Below are positions 39,509 through 47,345 of a DNA stretch of 64,000 nt, piece by piece. Every line of letters starts with the position of its first letter. Within the stretch, counting starts at the first letter, position 1. The DNA comes from Actibacterium ureilyticum (GTDB taxonomy: Bacteria; Pseudomonadota; Alphaproteobacteria; Rhodobacterales; Rhodobacteraceae), in assembly GCF_002285435.1 (NCBI RefSeq), contig NZ_NSBT01000018.1, positions 186,001-250,000 of the forward strand, read 5' to 3'. The notes under the pieces are model-generated. The model was not told the origin of the DNA, ran no database searches, and saw only the letters and a list, made by a program, of their open reading frames with translations. The position numbers and the translations under genes are program-made.

Positions 39509-42487
39509 ATGTTGAGGAAAAAGACCAACGGGGTTGCGCGACGCCCCCAGCGGACAAGTATCCTGTCCGAGGTGGGCAAAACCTCGGTTGACCGGCGGGC
39601 GTTTTTGCGCGGATCCGGTCTGGCGATCGGGGGCCTGGCGGCGATTGCCGCAACCGGCGGAACCGTGACCCAAGCCAAGGCCGCCGGTGCCGCAACCGGC
39701 GCAATCGAGCTGAAGAAATCCGTTTGCACCCATTGTTCGGTGGGGTGCACCGTGGTGGCCGAGGTGTCCGATGGCGTCTGGGTCGGGCAAGAGCCCGGCT
39801 GGGACAGCCCGTTCAACCTGGGCGCCCATTGCGCCAAGGGCGCATCGGTGCGCGAACACGCCCATGGCGAACGCCGCCTGAAATACCCGATGAAGAAAGA
39901 GGGTGGCGAGTGGAAGCGCATCAGCTGGGAACAGGCGATCAACGAGATCGGCGACGGTATGATGAAGATCCGGGACGAAAGCGGCCCGGACAGCGTCTAT
40001 TGGCTGGGCAGCGCCAAGCACAATAACGAACAGGCCTATCTGTTCCGCAAATTCGCGGCCTATTGGGGCACGAACAACGTGGATCACCAGGCGCGGATCT
40101 GCCACTCGACCACCGTGGCGGGCGTTGCGAATACATGGGGCTATGGCGCCATGACCAATTCGTATAACGACATCCACAATTCCAAGGCCATCTTCATCAT
40201 CGGCGGCAACCCGGCCGAGGCGCATCCCGTCAGCCTGTTGCATGTCCTGCGCGCGAAAGAGCAGAACAACGCGCCGCTGATCGTCTGCGACCCGCGTTTC
40301 ACGCGCACCGCGGCCCATGCGGATGAATATGTCCGTTTCCGCCCGGGCAGCGATGTGGCGCTGGTCTGGGGTATTCTGTGGCACATCTTCGAAAACGGGT
40401 GGGAGGACAAGGAGTTCATCCGCACCCGCGTTTGGGGCATGGACCAGATCCGCGAAGAGGTCGCCAAATGGACGCCCGAGGAGGTCGAGCGTGTGACCGG
40501 CACCCCCGGTTCGCAGCTGCGCCGCGTGGCGCGCACCATGGCCAACAACCGTCCCGGCACCGTGATCTGGTGCATGGGCGGCACCCAGCACACCAATGGC
40601 AACAACAACACCCGTGCCTATTGCGTGCTGCAGCTGGCGCTGGGCAACATGGGCACATCGGGGGGTGGCACCAACATCTTCCGTGGCCACGACAACGTGC
40701 AGGGCGCAACCGACCTGGGCGTTCTGAGCCACACGCTGCCGGGTTACTACGGTCTGACCGCCGGGGCCTGGGGCCACTGGGCACGCGTCTGGGGCGAGGA
40801 TCCCGAATGGCTGGCCGGACGGTTCGCCAAGACCACCGGCGCCGATGGCAAGGAAAAGTCGCTTCAGAACCTGACCGGCATCCCGGTCAGCCGCTGGATC
40901 GACGGCGTGCTGGAAGACCCCGCAAACACGGACAACCCCGACAAGGTGCGGGCGATGGTCCTGTGGGGGCACGCGCCGAACTCGCAAACCCGCATGGTCG
41001 AGATGAAGAAGGCCATGGAAATGCTGGACATGATGGTCGTAATCGACCCCTATCCCACCGTTTCCGCGGTGCTGCATGACCGGACCGACGGGGTTTACCT
41101 GTTGCCGGCGGCGACGCAGTTCGAAACCCATGGCTCTGTCACCGCGTCGAACCGGTCGATCCAGTGGCGCGAGCAGGTGGTCGATCCGCTGTTCGAAAGC
41201 AAGCCCGATCACGAGATCATCGGCCTTTTCGCGCAGAAGTTCGGCTTTCACGACCGGCTGTTCCGCAACATTGCGATCGAAGACGATGGCGTGACCCCGA
41301 ATATCGAGGACACGCTGCGCGAGATCAACACCGGCATGTGGACCGTCGGCTATACCGGGCAAAGCCCGGAGCGGCTGAAGCTGCACATGGCCAACCAGCA
41401 CACGTTCGACCGCACGACGTTGCAGGCGGTGGGCGGCCCGGCCGATGGCGATTACTATGGTCTGCCATGGCCGTGCTGGGGCACGCCCGAGATGAACCAT
41501 CCCGGCACGCCCAACCTCTATGACATGTCGAAACCGGTGGCCGAAGGCGGCCTGACCTTCCGCGCCCGTTTCGGGGTGGAACGCGATGGCGACAACCTGC
41601 TGGCCGAAGGGGTTTATTCGGCCGGGTCCGAGATCGAGGACGGGTATCCCGAGTTCACCTATCAGATGCTCAAGGATCTGGGGTGGCACACCGATCTGGA
41701 ACCGTGGGAGCAGGCCTTTATCGCCAAGGCGGCGGGTGTGGATGGCTTTGCCGACTATACCAAAGAGGTCGGCGAGGCCGGCATGTCGCCCTTCCCGTCG
41801 GATTATGACGACAAGGTGGCCAAGGTGAACTGGAAAACCGACCTGTCGGGCGGTATCCAGCGGGTGGCGATCAAGCATGGCTGTGCGCCCTTTGGCAATG
41901 CCAAGGCGCGGGCGGTCGTGTGGACCTTCCCCGATCCGATACCGGTCCACCGCGAGCCGCTTTACACCAACCGGCGCGACCTGGTGGCGGATTACCCGAC
42001 CTATGAGGACCGGAAATTCTATCGTCTGCCGACGATGTATGCCTCGATCCAGAAACAGGATTTCAGCAAGGATTATCCGATCATCCTGACCTCGGGGCGT
42101 CTGGTCGAATACGAGGGGGGCGGGGATGAAACCCGGTCCAACCCGTGGCTGGCCGAGCTGCAACAGGACATGTTCATCGAGATCAACCCGCGGGATGCCA
42201 ACAACCTGGGTGTGCGCGACGGCGCGCAATGCTGGGTCGAAGGTCCCGAGGGCGGCAAGGTCAAGGTCATGGCGATGGTGACCGAACGGGTGGGCGAGGG
42301 CGTGGCCTTTATGCCCTTCCACTTCGGCGGCCATTTCCAGGGCGAAGACCTCAGGTCGAAATATCCCGACGGGTCCGATCCGTATGTCCTGGGCGAAAGC
42401 ACCAACACCGCCCAGACCTATGGCTACGACTCGGTCACCCAGATGCAGGAGACCAAGTGTACCCTGTGCAAGATCATGCCAGCGTAA
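39509..42487 (+). CDS. fdhA: Periplasmic formate dehydrogenase, catalytic subunit
   Basis: 992 aa. Tat-exported molybdo/tungsto-bis-MGD enzyme oxidising formate outside the inner membrane. Tat motif DRRAFLRGSG at 28-37 after a long n-region; [4Fe-4S] ligands C73, C76, C80, C108; metal ligand C198 in ARICHSTTVAGVA, the position of selenocysteine in E. coli FdnG. RGHDNVQGATDLG and the C-terminal dinucleotide-binding domain (GRLVEYEGGGDETRSNPW) are intact. It is the FDH3-like type with FdhB and FdhC behind it. The ATG follows GGGAGAGAG. The frame is open from 39428 but the Tat start is decisive. Confidence 0.96.
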   Translation: MLRKKTNGVARRPQRTSILSEVGKTSVDRRAFLRGSGLAIGGLAAIAATGGTVTQAKAAGAATGAIELKKSVCTHCSVGCTVVAEVSDGVWVGQEPGWDSPFNLGAHCAKGASVREHAHGERRLKYPMKKEGGEWKRISWEQAINEIGDGMMKIRDESGPDSVYWLGSAKHNNEQAYLFRKFAAYWGTNNVDHQARICHSTTVAGVANTWGYGAMTNSYNDIHNSKAIFIIGGNPAEAHPVSLLHVLRAKEQNNAPLIVCDPRFTRTAAHADEYVRFRPGSDVALVWGILWHIFENGWEDKEFIRTRVWGMDQIREEVAKWTPEEVERVTGTPGSQLRRVARTMANNRPGTVIWCMGGTQHTNGNNNTRAYCVLQLALGNMGTSGGGTNIFRGHDNVQGATDLGVLSHTLPGYYGLTAGAWGHWARVWGEDPEWLAGRFAKTTGADGKEKSLQNLTGIPVSRWIDGVLEDPANTDNPDKVRAMVLWGHAPNSQTRMVEMKKAMEMLDMMVVIDPYPTVSAVLHDRTDGVYLLPAATQFETHGSVTASNRSIQWREQVVDPLFESKPDHEIIGLFAQKFGFHDRLFRNIAIEDDGVTPNIEDTLREINTGMWTVGYTGQSPERLKLHMANQHTFDRTTLQAVGGPADGDYYGLPWPCWGTPEMNHPGTPNLYDMSKPVAEGGLTFRARFGVERDGDNLLAEGVYSAGSEIEDGYPEFTYQMLKDLGWHTDLEPWEQAFIAKAAGVDGFADYTKEVGEAGMSPFPSDYDDKVAKVNWKTDLSGGIQRVAIKHGCAPFGNAKARAVVWTFPDPIPVHREPLYTNRRDLVADYPTYEDRKFYRLPTMYASIQKQDFSKDYPIILTSGRLVEYEGGGDETRSNPWLAELQQDMFIEINPRDANNLGVRDGAQCWVEGPEGGKVKVMAMVTERVGEGVAFMPFHFGGHFQGEDLRSKYPDGSDPYVLGESTNTAQTYGYDSVTQMQETKCTLCKIMPA

Positions 42488-42499
42488 GGAGGAAAGAGA

Positions 42500-43093
42500 A
42501 TGGCTAGAGCAAAATTTCTCTGCGACGCCGAGCGCTGCATCGAATGCAACGCCTGTGTCACGGCCTGCAAGAACGAGCACGAGGTCCCCTGGGGCATCAA
42601 CCGCCGCCGTGTGGTGACGATCCAGGACGGCAAGCCGGGCGAGCGGTCGATCTCGGTCGCGTGCATGCATTGTTCGGACGCGCCCTGCATGGCGGTGTGC
42701 CCGGTCGACTGCTTCTATCAGAACGAAGAAGGCGTCGTCCTGCACTCCAAGGATCTGTGCATCGGCTGCGGCTATTGCTTCTATGCGTGCCCCTTCGGCG
42801 CGCCGCAATATCCGCAGGCGGGCAATTTCGGATCCCGCGGCAAGATGGACAAATGCACCTTCTGCGCCGGTGGCCCCGAGGAGAACAACTCGACCGAAGA
42901 GTTCGCCAAATACGGCCGCAACCGGATCGCCGAGGGCAAGCTGCCCATCTGCGCCGAGATGTGTTCGACCAAGGCGCTGCTGGCCGGTGACGGCGACGTT
43001 GTGTCCGCGATCTATCGCGAGCGTGTCGTCGCGCGCGGCTTCGGTTCGGGTGCCTGGGGCTGGGGCACGGCCTATGACCAGAAGGGCGGCTAG
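42500..43093 (+). CDS. fdhB: Formate dehydrogenase iron-sulfur subunit
   Basis: 197 aa ferredoxin-like subunit carrying electrons from FdhA to FdhC. It has four Cys groups of the FdnH/DmsB kind: CIECNACVTACKNEH (from C14), CMHCSDAPCMAVCPVDC, CIGCGYCFYACPFG and CTFCAGG...CAEMCSTKAL. No signal peptide and no membrane anchor, so it probably crosses the membrane with FdhA by the Tat route. The start follows AGGAGG-like sequence 12 bases after the fdhA stop. Confidence 0.95.
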   Translation: MARAKFLCDAERCIECNACVTACKNEHEVPWGINRRRVVTIQDGKPGERSISVACMHCSDAPCMAVCPVDCFYQNEEGVVLHSKDLCIGCGYCFYACPFGAPQYPQAGNFGSRGKMDKCTFCAGGPEENNSTEEFAKYGRNRIAEGKLPICAEMCSTKALLAGDGDVVSAIYRERVVARGFGSGAWGWGTAYDQKGG

Positions 43094-43103
43094 GCGCCGT
43101 CCG

Positions 43104-43131
43104 GGGCAGGGCGGTCCGATCCGCCCTGCCC
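43104..43131 (+). other. Perfect stem-loop between fdhB and fdhC
   Basis: GGGCAGGGCGG pairs with CCGCCCTGCCC (11 pairs, six-base loop), ten bases past the fdhB stop, followed by GTTTC. Too little T for a full terminator; it would suit partial termination or protection of the fdhAB message. Confidence 0.6.
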
Positions 43132-43191
43132 GTTTCGCGCGGCCCCGCGTGGCGCGCACCTGATGTCACACCCTGCACGGAGATCCCCCGC

Positions 43192-44391
43192 ATGATCCGC
43201 CATCTGCTGGTCCTTTTGACCGTCATCCTGTTGGCCGCGCCGGTGACCGCCCCCGCGCAAGAGACTGTTTCACCGCAAATCGACCGTTCCGCCACCGGCG
43301 GGGCGCAGACGCTGGAAGACATCCTGCGCCGCCAGCGTGGCGAAAAGGTCGATGAACGGTTCCGTTCCGACAATATCGGCGGCGATGCCACAAGCGCCCC
43401 GGGCCTGGGGCCGCTGGGCGGCGCGTCGGACCCCGAACTGTGGCGCGCGCTGCGCTTCAACAAGGCCGACGTGTCGGTCAGCACCGGCGACGACGTGGCC
43501 AAGGTGCTGGTCCAGGATGGCGGGATGCGCTGGTACCATTTCCGCAAGGGACCGCTGGCGACCTATGGCGGCTGGCTGCTGCTGGGGACCATCGGCGCGT
43601 TGCTGCTGTTCTATCTGCTGCGCGGCCGGATCCGGCTGGACGGTACACCGTCGGGCCGCACCGTGACCCGGTTCGAAGCGTTCGAGCGCTTCGCGCATTG
43701 GCTGCTGGCGGGGTCCTTTGTCCTGTTGGCGCTGACCGGGCTTCTGACGCTGTTCGGACGCATGTTCATCGCGCCGCATCTGGGCAAGGAGCTGAACGCG
43801 ACCCTGCTCACCGCGTCGAAATTCATCCACAACAACGTCGCCTGGGCCTTTATCGTCGGGCTGGTTCTGGTGCTGGTGCTGTGGGTGCGCCACAACATCC
43901 CCAACCGCACCGACCTGACATGGTTTGCACAGGCGGGCGGCATCATCGGCAACAAGCACCCGCCCGCGAAGAAGTTCAACGGCGGGCAGAAGATCATCTT
44001 CTGGTCCGTGATCCTGTTGGGGGCATCGATTTCGGTCTCGGGGCTGTCGCTGCTGTTTCCGTTCCAGCTGCCGCTGTTCGCGGCCAGCTTCGGTCACCTG
44101 AACGATCTGGGGGTCCCGGCGCTTCTGGGGATGGACCCGCTGCCGGTGGCACTGGCCCCGCAAGAGGAAATGCAGCTGGCGCAGCTGTGGCATGCCATCG
44201 TGGGTTTCGTGCTGATGGCGATCATCATCGCCCATATCTATATCGGCACCATCGGGATGGAGGGTGCGTTCGACGCCATGGGCACGGGCGAGGTCGACGA
44301 GGTCTGGGCGCATCAGCACCATTCGCTGTGGCTGGACGAGGTGAAGGCGAAAGAGGCCGAGGCCCCCAAAGCGGCCACCCCGGCGGAGTAG
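43192..44391 (+). CDS. fdhC: Formate dehydrogenase cytochrome b subunit
   Basis: 399 aa membrane subunit that passes electrons to quinone. Cleaved signal peptide (about 1-22), an extra periplasmic N-terminal region of about 100 residues, one further helix (about 123-143), then the FdnI-like four-helix core. Candidate haem b ligands are H169 (ERFAHWLL), H213 (KFIHNNVAW), H334 (LWHAIVG) and H348 (IAHIYIGT). The long N-terminal extension is normal for the FdoI/FdhC type in alphaproteobacteria. The C-terminal tail is acidic and cytoplasmic or periplasmic. Confidence 0.94.
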   Translation: MIRHLLVLLTVILLAAPVTAPAQETVSPQIDRSATGGAQTLEDILRRQRGEKVDERFRSDNIGGDATSAPGLGPLGGASDPELWRALRFNKADVSVSTGDDVAKVLVQDGGMRWYHFRKGPLATYGGWLLLGTIGALLLFYLLRGRIRLDGTPSGRTVTRFEAFERFAHWLLAGSFVLLALTGLLTLFGRMFIAPHLGKELNATLLTASKFIHNNVAWAFIVGLVLVLVLWVRHNIPNRTDLTWFAQAGGIIGNKHPPAKKFNGGQKIIFWSVILLGASISVSGLSLLFPFQLPLFAASFGHLNDLGVPALLGMDPLPVALAPQEEMQLAQLWHAIVGFVLMAIIIAHIYIGTIGMEGAFDAMGTGEVDEVWAHQHHSLWLDEVKAKEAEAPKAATPAE

Positions 44392-44395
44392 CCCC

Positions 44396-45712
44396 ATGCG
44401 CAGCGCGCTGGCGATCCTGATCTGGCTCTGCGCCGGCGCGGTTGCGGCGCAGGAGTTCACCACGCTCAAGGGCCACGGCGGGCCGATCATGGATATCGCC
44501 GTGTCGCCCACAGGCCAGGTCGCCACCGCCAGTTTCGACAATTCCGTGGGGCTGTGGGACGGGCGGACGCCACGATGGCTGGAAGGGCACGACGCGGCGG
44601 TTACGTGCCTGGCGATGCCCGAAAAGGATTTGGTTTTGTCTGGCGGCGATGATTTCCGTGTTGTTTTGCAGCATCCCGAATTGGAACAACCGATCTTGAT
44701 CACACGGCATAAGGGCAAAATCAGCGATGTCGCTGTGAATTCCACCTCAGAACAGATCGCTTCGGCGAGTTGGGATGGCAGCATTCACCTGATGCGGGTC
44801 GTTCAGCTTCTTCAAACCATCGGCGCGCCGCCAGTAGATTTCATCACCGAAGAGTTGCTCGGCCACAAATCCGGTGTCAACGCCGTCGCGTTCGCACCGG
44901 CCGGTGAGCTTTTTTCTGCCTCGTCCGATGGGACCATTCGCGCATGGGAAGGGCAGAGCGGAGCGCTGAATAGCCGCCTTGTTGCCACACATGGTTTCGG
45001 AATCAATGAGTTGATCGTCACCGACGAGTGGATCGCCTATGGCGCGGTCGATGGCGGCACGCGGGTGATCGACCCTGAAACCGGCGCCCAGATCGCGGAT
45101 TTCACGCTGGACCGCCGGCCTATCCTGTCGATGGCCTATCACGCCGAGACCGCACAACTGGCCGTGGGCGACGGGCAGGGTTACATCATGATGGTCGACA
45201 CACATGACTGGCGCATCACTCGCGATTTCCATGCCACGCGCGCCGGTCCGGTCTGGGCGCTGGCGTTTTCGCCCGACGGGCAGGTGATCTATGCTGGCGG
45301 TTTGGACGACGTGGCCTATGCCTGGCCCGTCGCCATACTGGATAAGTTCGACCCGGCCATCGACGGCGAGCGGTCTTTCCTGCGCGCGGCGGATACGATG
45401 TCGAATGGCGAGCGGCAGTTCATGCGCAAATGCTCGATCTGTCACGCGCTCGACCCTGCGCCCTCGCGCAAGGCGGGACCGACGCTGCACGGGCTGTTCG
45501 GGCGGCGCGCGGGTACGGTGCCGGACTATCCCTATTCGCCGACGCTGCGGGATGCGGATATCGTCTGGAACGCCGACACGGTGAATGCGTTGTTCGACCA
45601 AGGCCCCGATCACTATATCCCCGGCTCGAAAATGCCAATGCAGGTCATTCGCGGGACCGATGACCGGGCCGATCTGATCGACTATCTGAAACAGGCTACA
45701 AAAAAGGAATAG
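44396..45712 (+). CDS. WD40 beta-propeller fused to a cytochrome c domain
   Basis: 438 aa. Signal peptide at 1-19, then about six or seven WD40 blades (for example LKGHGGPIMDIAVSPTGQVATASFDNSVGLWDG and GHKSGVNAVAFAPAGELFSASSDGTIRAW) up to about residue 312, then a class I monohaem cytochrome c: CSICH at 346-350, AGPTLHGLFGRRAG and the methionine ligand in GSKMP (M413). It starts four bases after fdhC and so belongs to the operon. It probably accepts electrons from formate dehydrogenase or docks it to a periplasmic partner; this is inferred. Bases 44620-44960 are less GC-rich than the flanks. Confidence 0.85.
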   Translation: MRSALAILIWLCAGAVAAQEFTTLKGHGGPIMDIAVSPTGQVATASFDNSVGLWDGRTPRWLEGHDAAVTCLAMPEKDLVLSGGDDFRVVLQHPELEQPILITRHKGKISDVAVNSTSEQIASASWDGSIHLMRVVQLLQTIGAPPVDFITEELLGHKSGVNAVAFAPAGELFSASSDGTIRAWEGQSGALNSRLVATHGFGINELIVTDEWIAYGAVDGGTRVIDPETGAQIADFTLDRRPILSMAYHAETAQLAVGDGQGYIMMVDTHDWRITRDFHATRAGPVWALAFSPDGQVIYAGGLDDVAYAWPVAILDKFDPAIDGERSFLRAADTMSNGERQFMRKCSICHALDPAPSRKAGPTLHGLFGRRAGTVPDYPYSPTLRDADIVWNADTVNALFDQGPDHYIPGSKMPMQVIRGTDDRADLIDYLKQATKKE

Positions 45713-45718
45713 GCGGGT

Positions 45719-45844
45719 ATGAAAGCGATGTTGATGGGATTTGCCGCCATGGTCGTGATTGCCACCGGGGCGTGGTATGCACTGGGACAGGCCGGGTTTT
45801 CGTCATCCGAGGTGCATAGCGGTGCGAATGTCCGGCTGGACTGA
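45719..45844 (+). CDS. 41-residue single-span membrane peptide
   Basis: 41 aa, starting MKAMLMGFAAMVVIATGAWY and ending in a polar tail of about 15 residues (SSSEVHSGANVRLD). Residues 4-22 form one membrane span. The ATG lies six bases after the WD40-cytochrome stop, close to an AGGCGGGT site, and 27 bases before the regulator start, so it sits in the fdh operon. Not a recognised family. It could be a small accessory subunit of the FDH membrane complex. An overlap with longer frames is not an issue here. Confidence 0.6.
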   Translation: MKAMLMGFAAMVVIATGAWYALGQAGFSSSEVHSGANVRLD

Positions 45845-45871
45845 ACGCCGGTGCGGATTGACAGGGCAACG

Positions 45872-47206
45872 ATGAACACAGCTGACGAGTATGGCGGCAC
45901 GCTGTCCGGCGCGTCGATCCTGGTGGTCGATGACGAACCGGGGATGCGCAATTTCCTGACCAAGATCCTGCAACCGCGGGTCAAGCGTGTGGAACAGGCG
46001 GCCTCGCCCGCCGAGGCCTCGCAAAAACTCGACGAGGCGCATTTCGATCTGGTGATCCTGGACAATATCATGCCGGGACTGACCGGGCTGGATTGGGTCA
46101 CGCAACAGCGGCGCAAGGGGTATTTCGCCGATACGATCCTGATCACCGCCTATGCCGATCTGGAAACCGCAATTGCCGCGTTGCGCGCAGGGGTCAGCGA
46201 TTTCGTGCTGAAGCCGTTTCGCGCCAACCAGATCCTGGGCGCTGTCGCCCGCACGCTGGACCGCAAATACCTGCGCCGGGACAACACGCTGCTGCGGCGC
46301 GAGCTGTTGGCCGACCGCGCCAAGGGCCAGCTTCTGGGCACGTCTCAGGCGCTGGGCACCGTGCGCACCATGCTGGACAAGCTGGCGCCGCTGCCCACGC
46401 CGGTTTTGTTCACCGGCGAAAGCGGCACGGGCAAGGAACTGGCCGCGCGCCACCTGCATCAGCTGTCAGATCGCGCGCAACGGCCCTTTGTCGCGATGAA
46501 CTGCGCCGCTGTGGCCTCGGACCGGATCGCGGCCGAACTGTTCGGCGTGGTCGAGGAAAACGACCGCCTGAAGCCGGGTCTGCTGCTGCTGGCCGATGGC
46601 GGCACGCTCCTGCTGGACGAGGTCACACAGATGCCCGACCAGCTTCAGGCCGCGCTGCTGCGCGTGCTCGAGGACAAGCGTGTCCGCCCCGTCGGCGCCG
46701 AGCGCGAGATCCCCCTGAACCTGCGGTTTCTCTTTGCCACAAACGCCGATCTGAATCAGGCCGTGGCCGAGGGACGCTTCCGCGCCGATCTGTACCACCG
46801 GATCAACGTGGTGACGGTCGAGATGCCGCCGCTGCGCGACCGGTCCGAAGATATCGTCGAATTGGCGGCACTTTTCATGGACCAGTTTGCCACCACGCTG
46901 GGCATGCCGTCACTGGATCTGGACGAGGAAACGCTGCTGAAACTGCGCCGCTATGACTGGCCGGGCAATGTGCGCGAGTTGAAGAACCTGATCGAACGCT
47001 CGGTCATCCTGGGCGCTTTCCCGGACGAATTCGCCGGCAGCGGGGCGGTGACGGGCACTCAGGCGATCGAGAACCTCGATCTGGTCACGCAGCGCCACAT
47101 CCTGCATGTGCTGGACCTGTGCGACGGCAACCGCGCCGAAGCCGCCCGCCGCCTGGGCGTGTCGCGCAAGACCATCGACCGCAAGATGGCGGCTTGGGCG
47201 AATTGA
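45872..47206 (+). CDS. NtrC-type response regulator lacking GAFTGA
   Basis: 444 aa. Receiver domain at about 14-130 with phospho-acceptor D64 (VILDNIMPG), AAA+ domain at about 150-385 with Walker A GESGTGKE (182-189), Walker B GGTLLLDEV (243-251), R-finger region LRDRSEDI and a Fis-type helix-turn-helix at about 415-440 (NRAEAARRLGVSRKTIDRKM). The sigma-54 contact loop between ELFG (222-225) and PGLLLLADGG has lost GAFTGA, so it probably works with sigma-70. The likely sensor is the kinase at 27396-29366. ATG 45872 preferred over GTG 45851 because the family N-terminus starts there. Confidence 0.9.
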   Translation: MNTADEYGGTLSGASILVVDDEPGMRNFLTKILQPRVKRVEQAASPAEASQKLDEAHFDLVILDNIMPGLTGLDWVTQQRRKGYFADTILITAYADLETAIAALRAGVSDFVLKPFRANQILGAVARTLDRKYLRRDNTLLRRELLADRAKGQLLGTSQALGTVRTMLDKLAPLPTPVLFTGESGTGKELAARHLHQLSDRAQRPFVAMNCAAVASDRIAAELFGVVEENDRLKPGLLLLADGGTLLLDEVTQMPDQLQAALLRVLEDKRVRPVGAEREIPLNLRFLFATNADLNQAVAEGRFRADLYHRINVVTVEMPPLRDRSEDIVELAALFMDQFATTLGMPSLDLDEETLLKLRRYDWPGNVRELKNLIERSVILGAFPDEFAGSGAVTGTQAIENLDLVTQRHILHVLDLCDGNRAEAARRLGVSRKTIDRKMAAWAN

Positions 47207-47214
47207 CCGGAAAG

Positions 47215-47290
47215 TGGTGCCGCTGAAGGGACTCGAACCCCCGACCCCATCATTACGAATGACGTGCTCTACCAGCTGAGCTACAGCGGC
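47215..47290 (-). tRNA. tRNA-Thr (anticodon CGT)
   Basis: 76 bases with the 3' CCA encoded. Acceptor stem GCCGCTG/CAGCGGC, D arm with AGCTGGTAGA, anticodon stem CGTCA/TGATG around loop TTCGTAA (anticodon CGT, reading ACG), and T arm with TTCGAGT. All four stems pair, with wobbles in the anticodon and T stems only. It starts 55 bases from the recF stop and ends 8 bases from the regulator gene stop. Confidence 0.97.
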
Positions 47291-47345
47291 GTACCTCGGG
47301 GCTTGTAATTCCGGCGAAACCCTGGCGCAAGCGTAATTTCATGGG

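Noticed and set aside
39509-42487. Selenocysteine in formate dehydrogenase
   Set aside because: The active-site position is encoded by TGC (Cys198), as is Cys377 in the NAD-linked enzyme; there is no in-frame TGA, so no selenium insertion is needed.
39341-43159. 1272-codon open frame antisense to fdhA and fdhB
   Set aside because: Opposite-strand frame created by high GC at third positions of two clearly real genes; no recognisable motifs or ribosome site.
47215-47290. Integration site at the tRNA-Thr gene
   Set aside because: No integrase, direct repeat of the tRNA end or foreign genes next to it; recF and the fdh regulator flank it directly.
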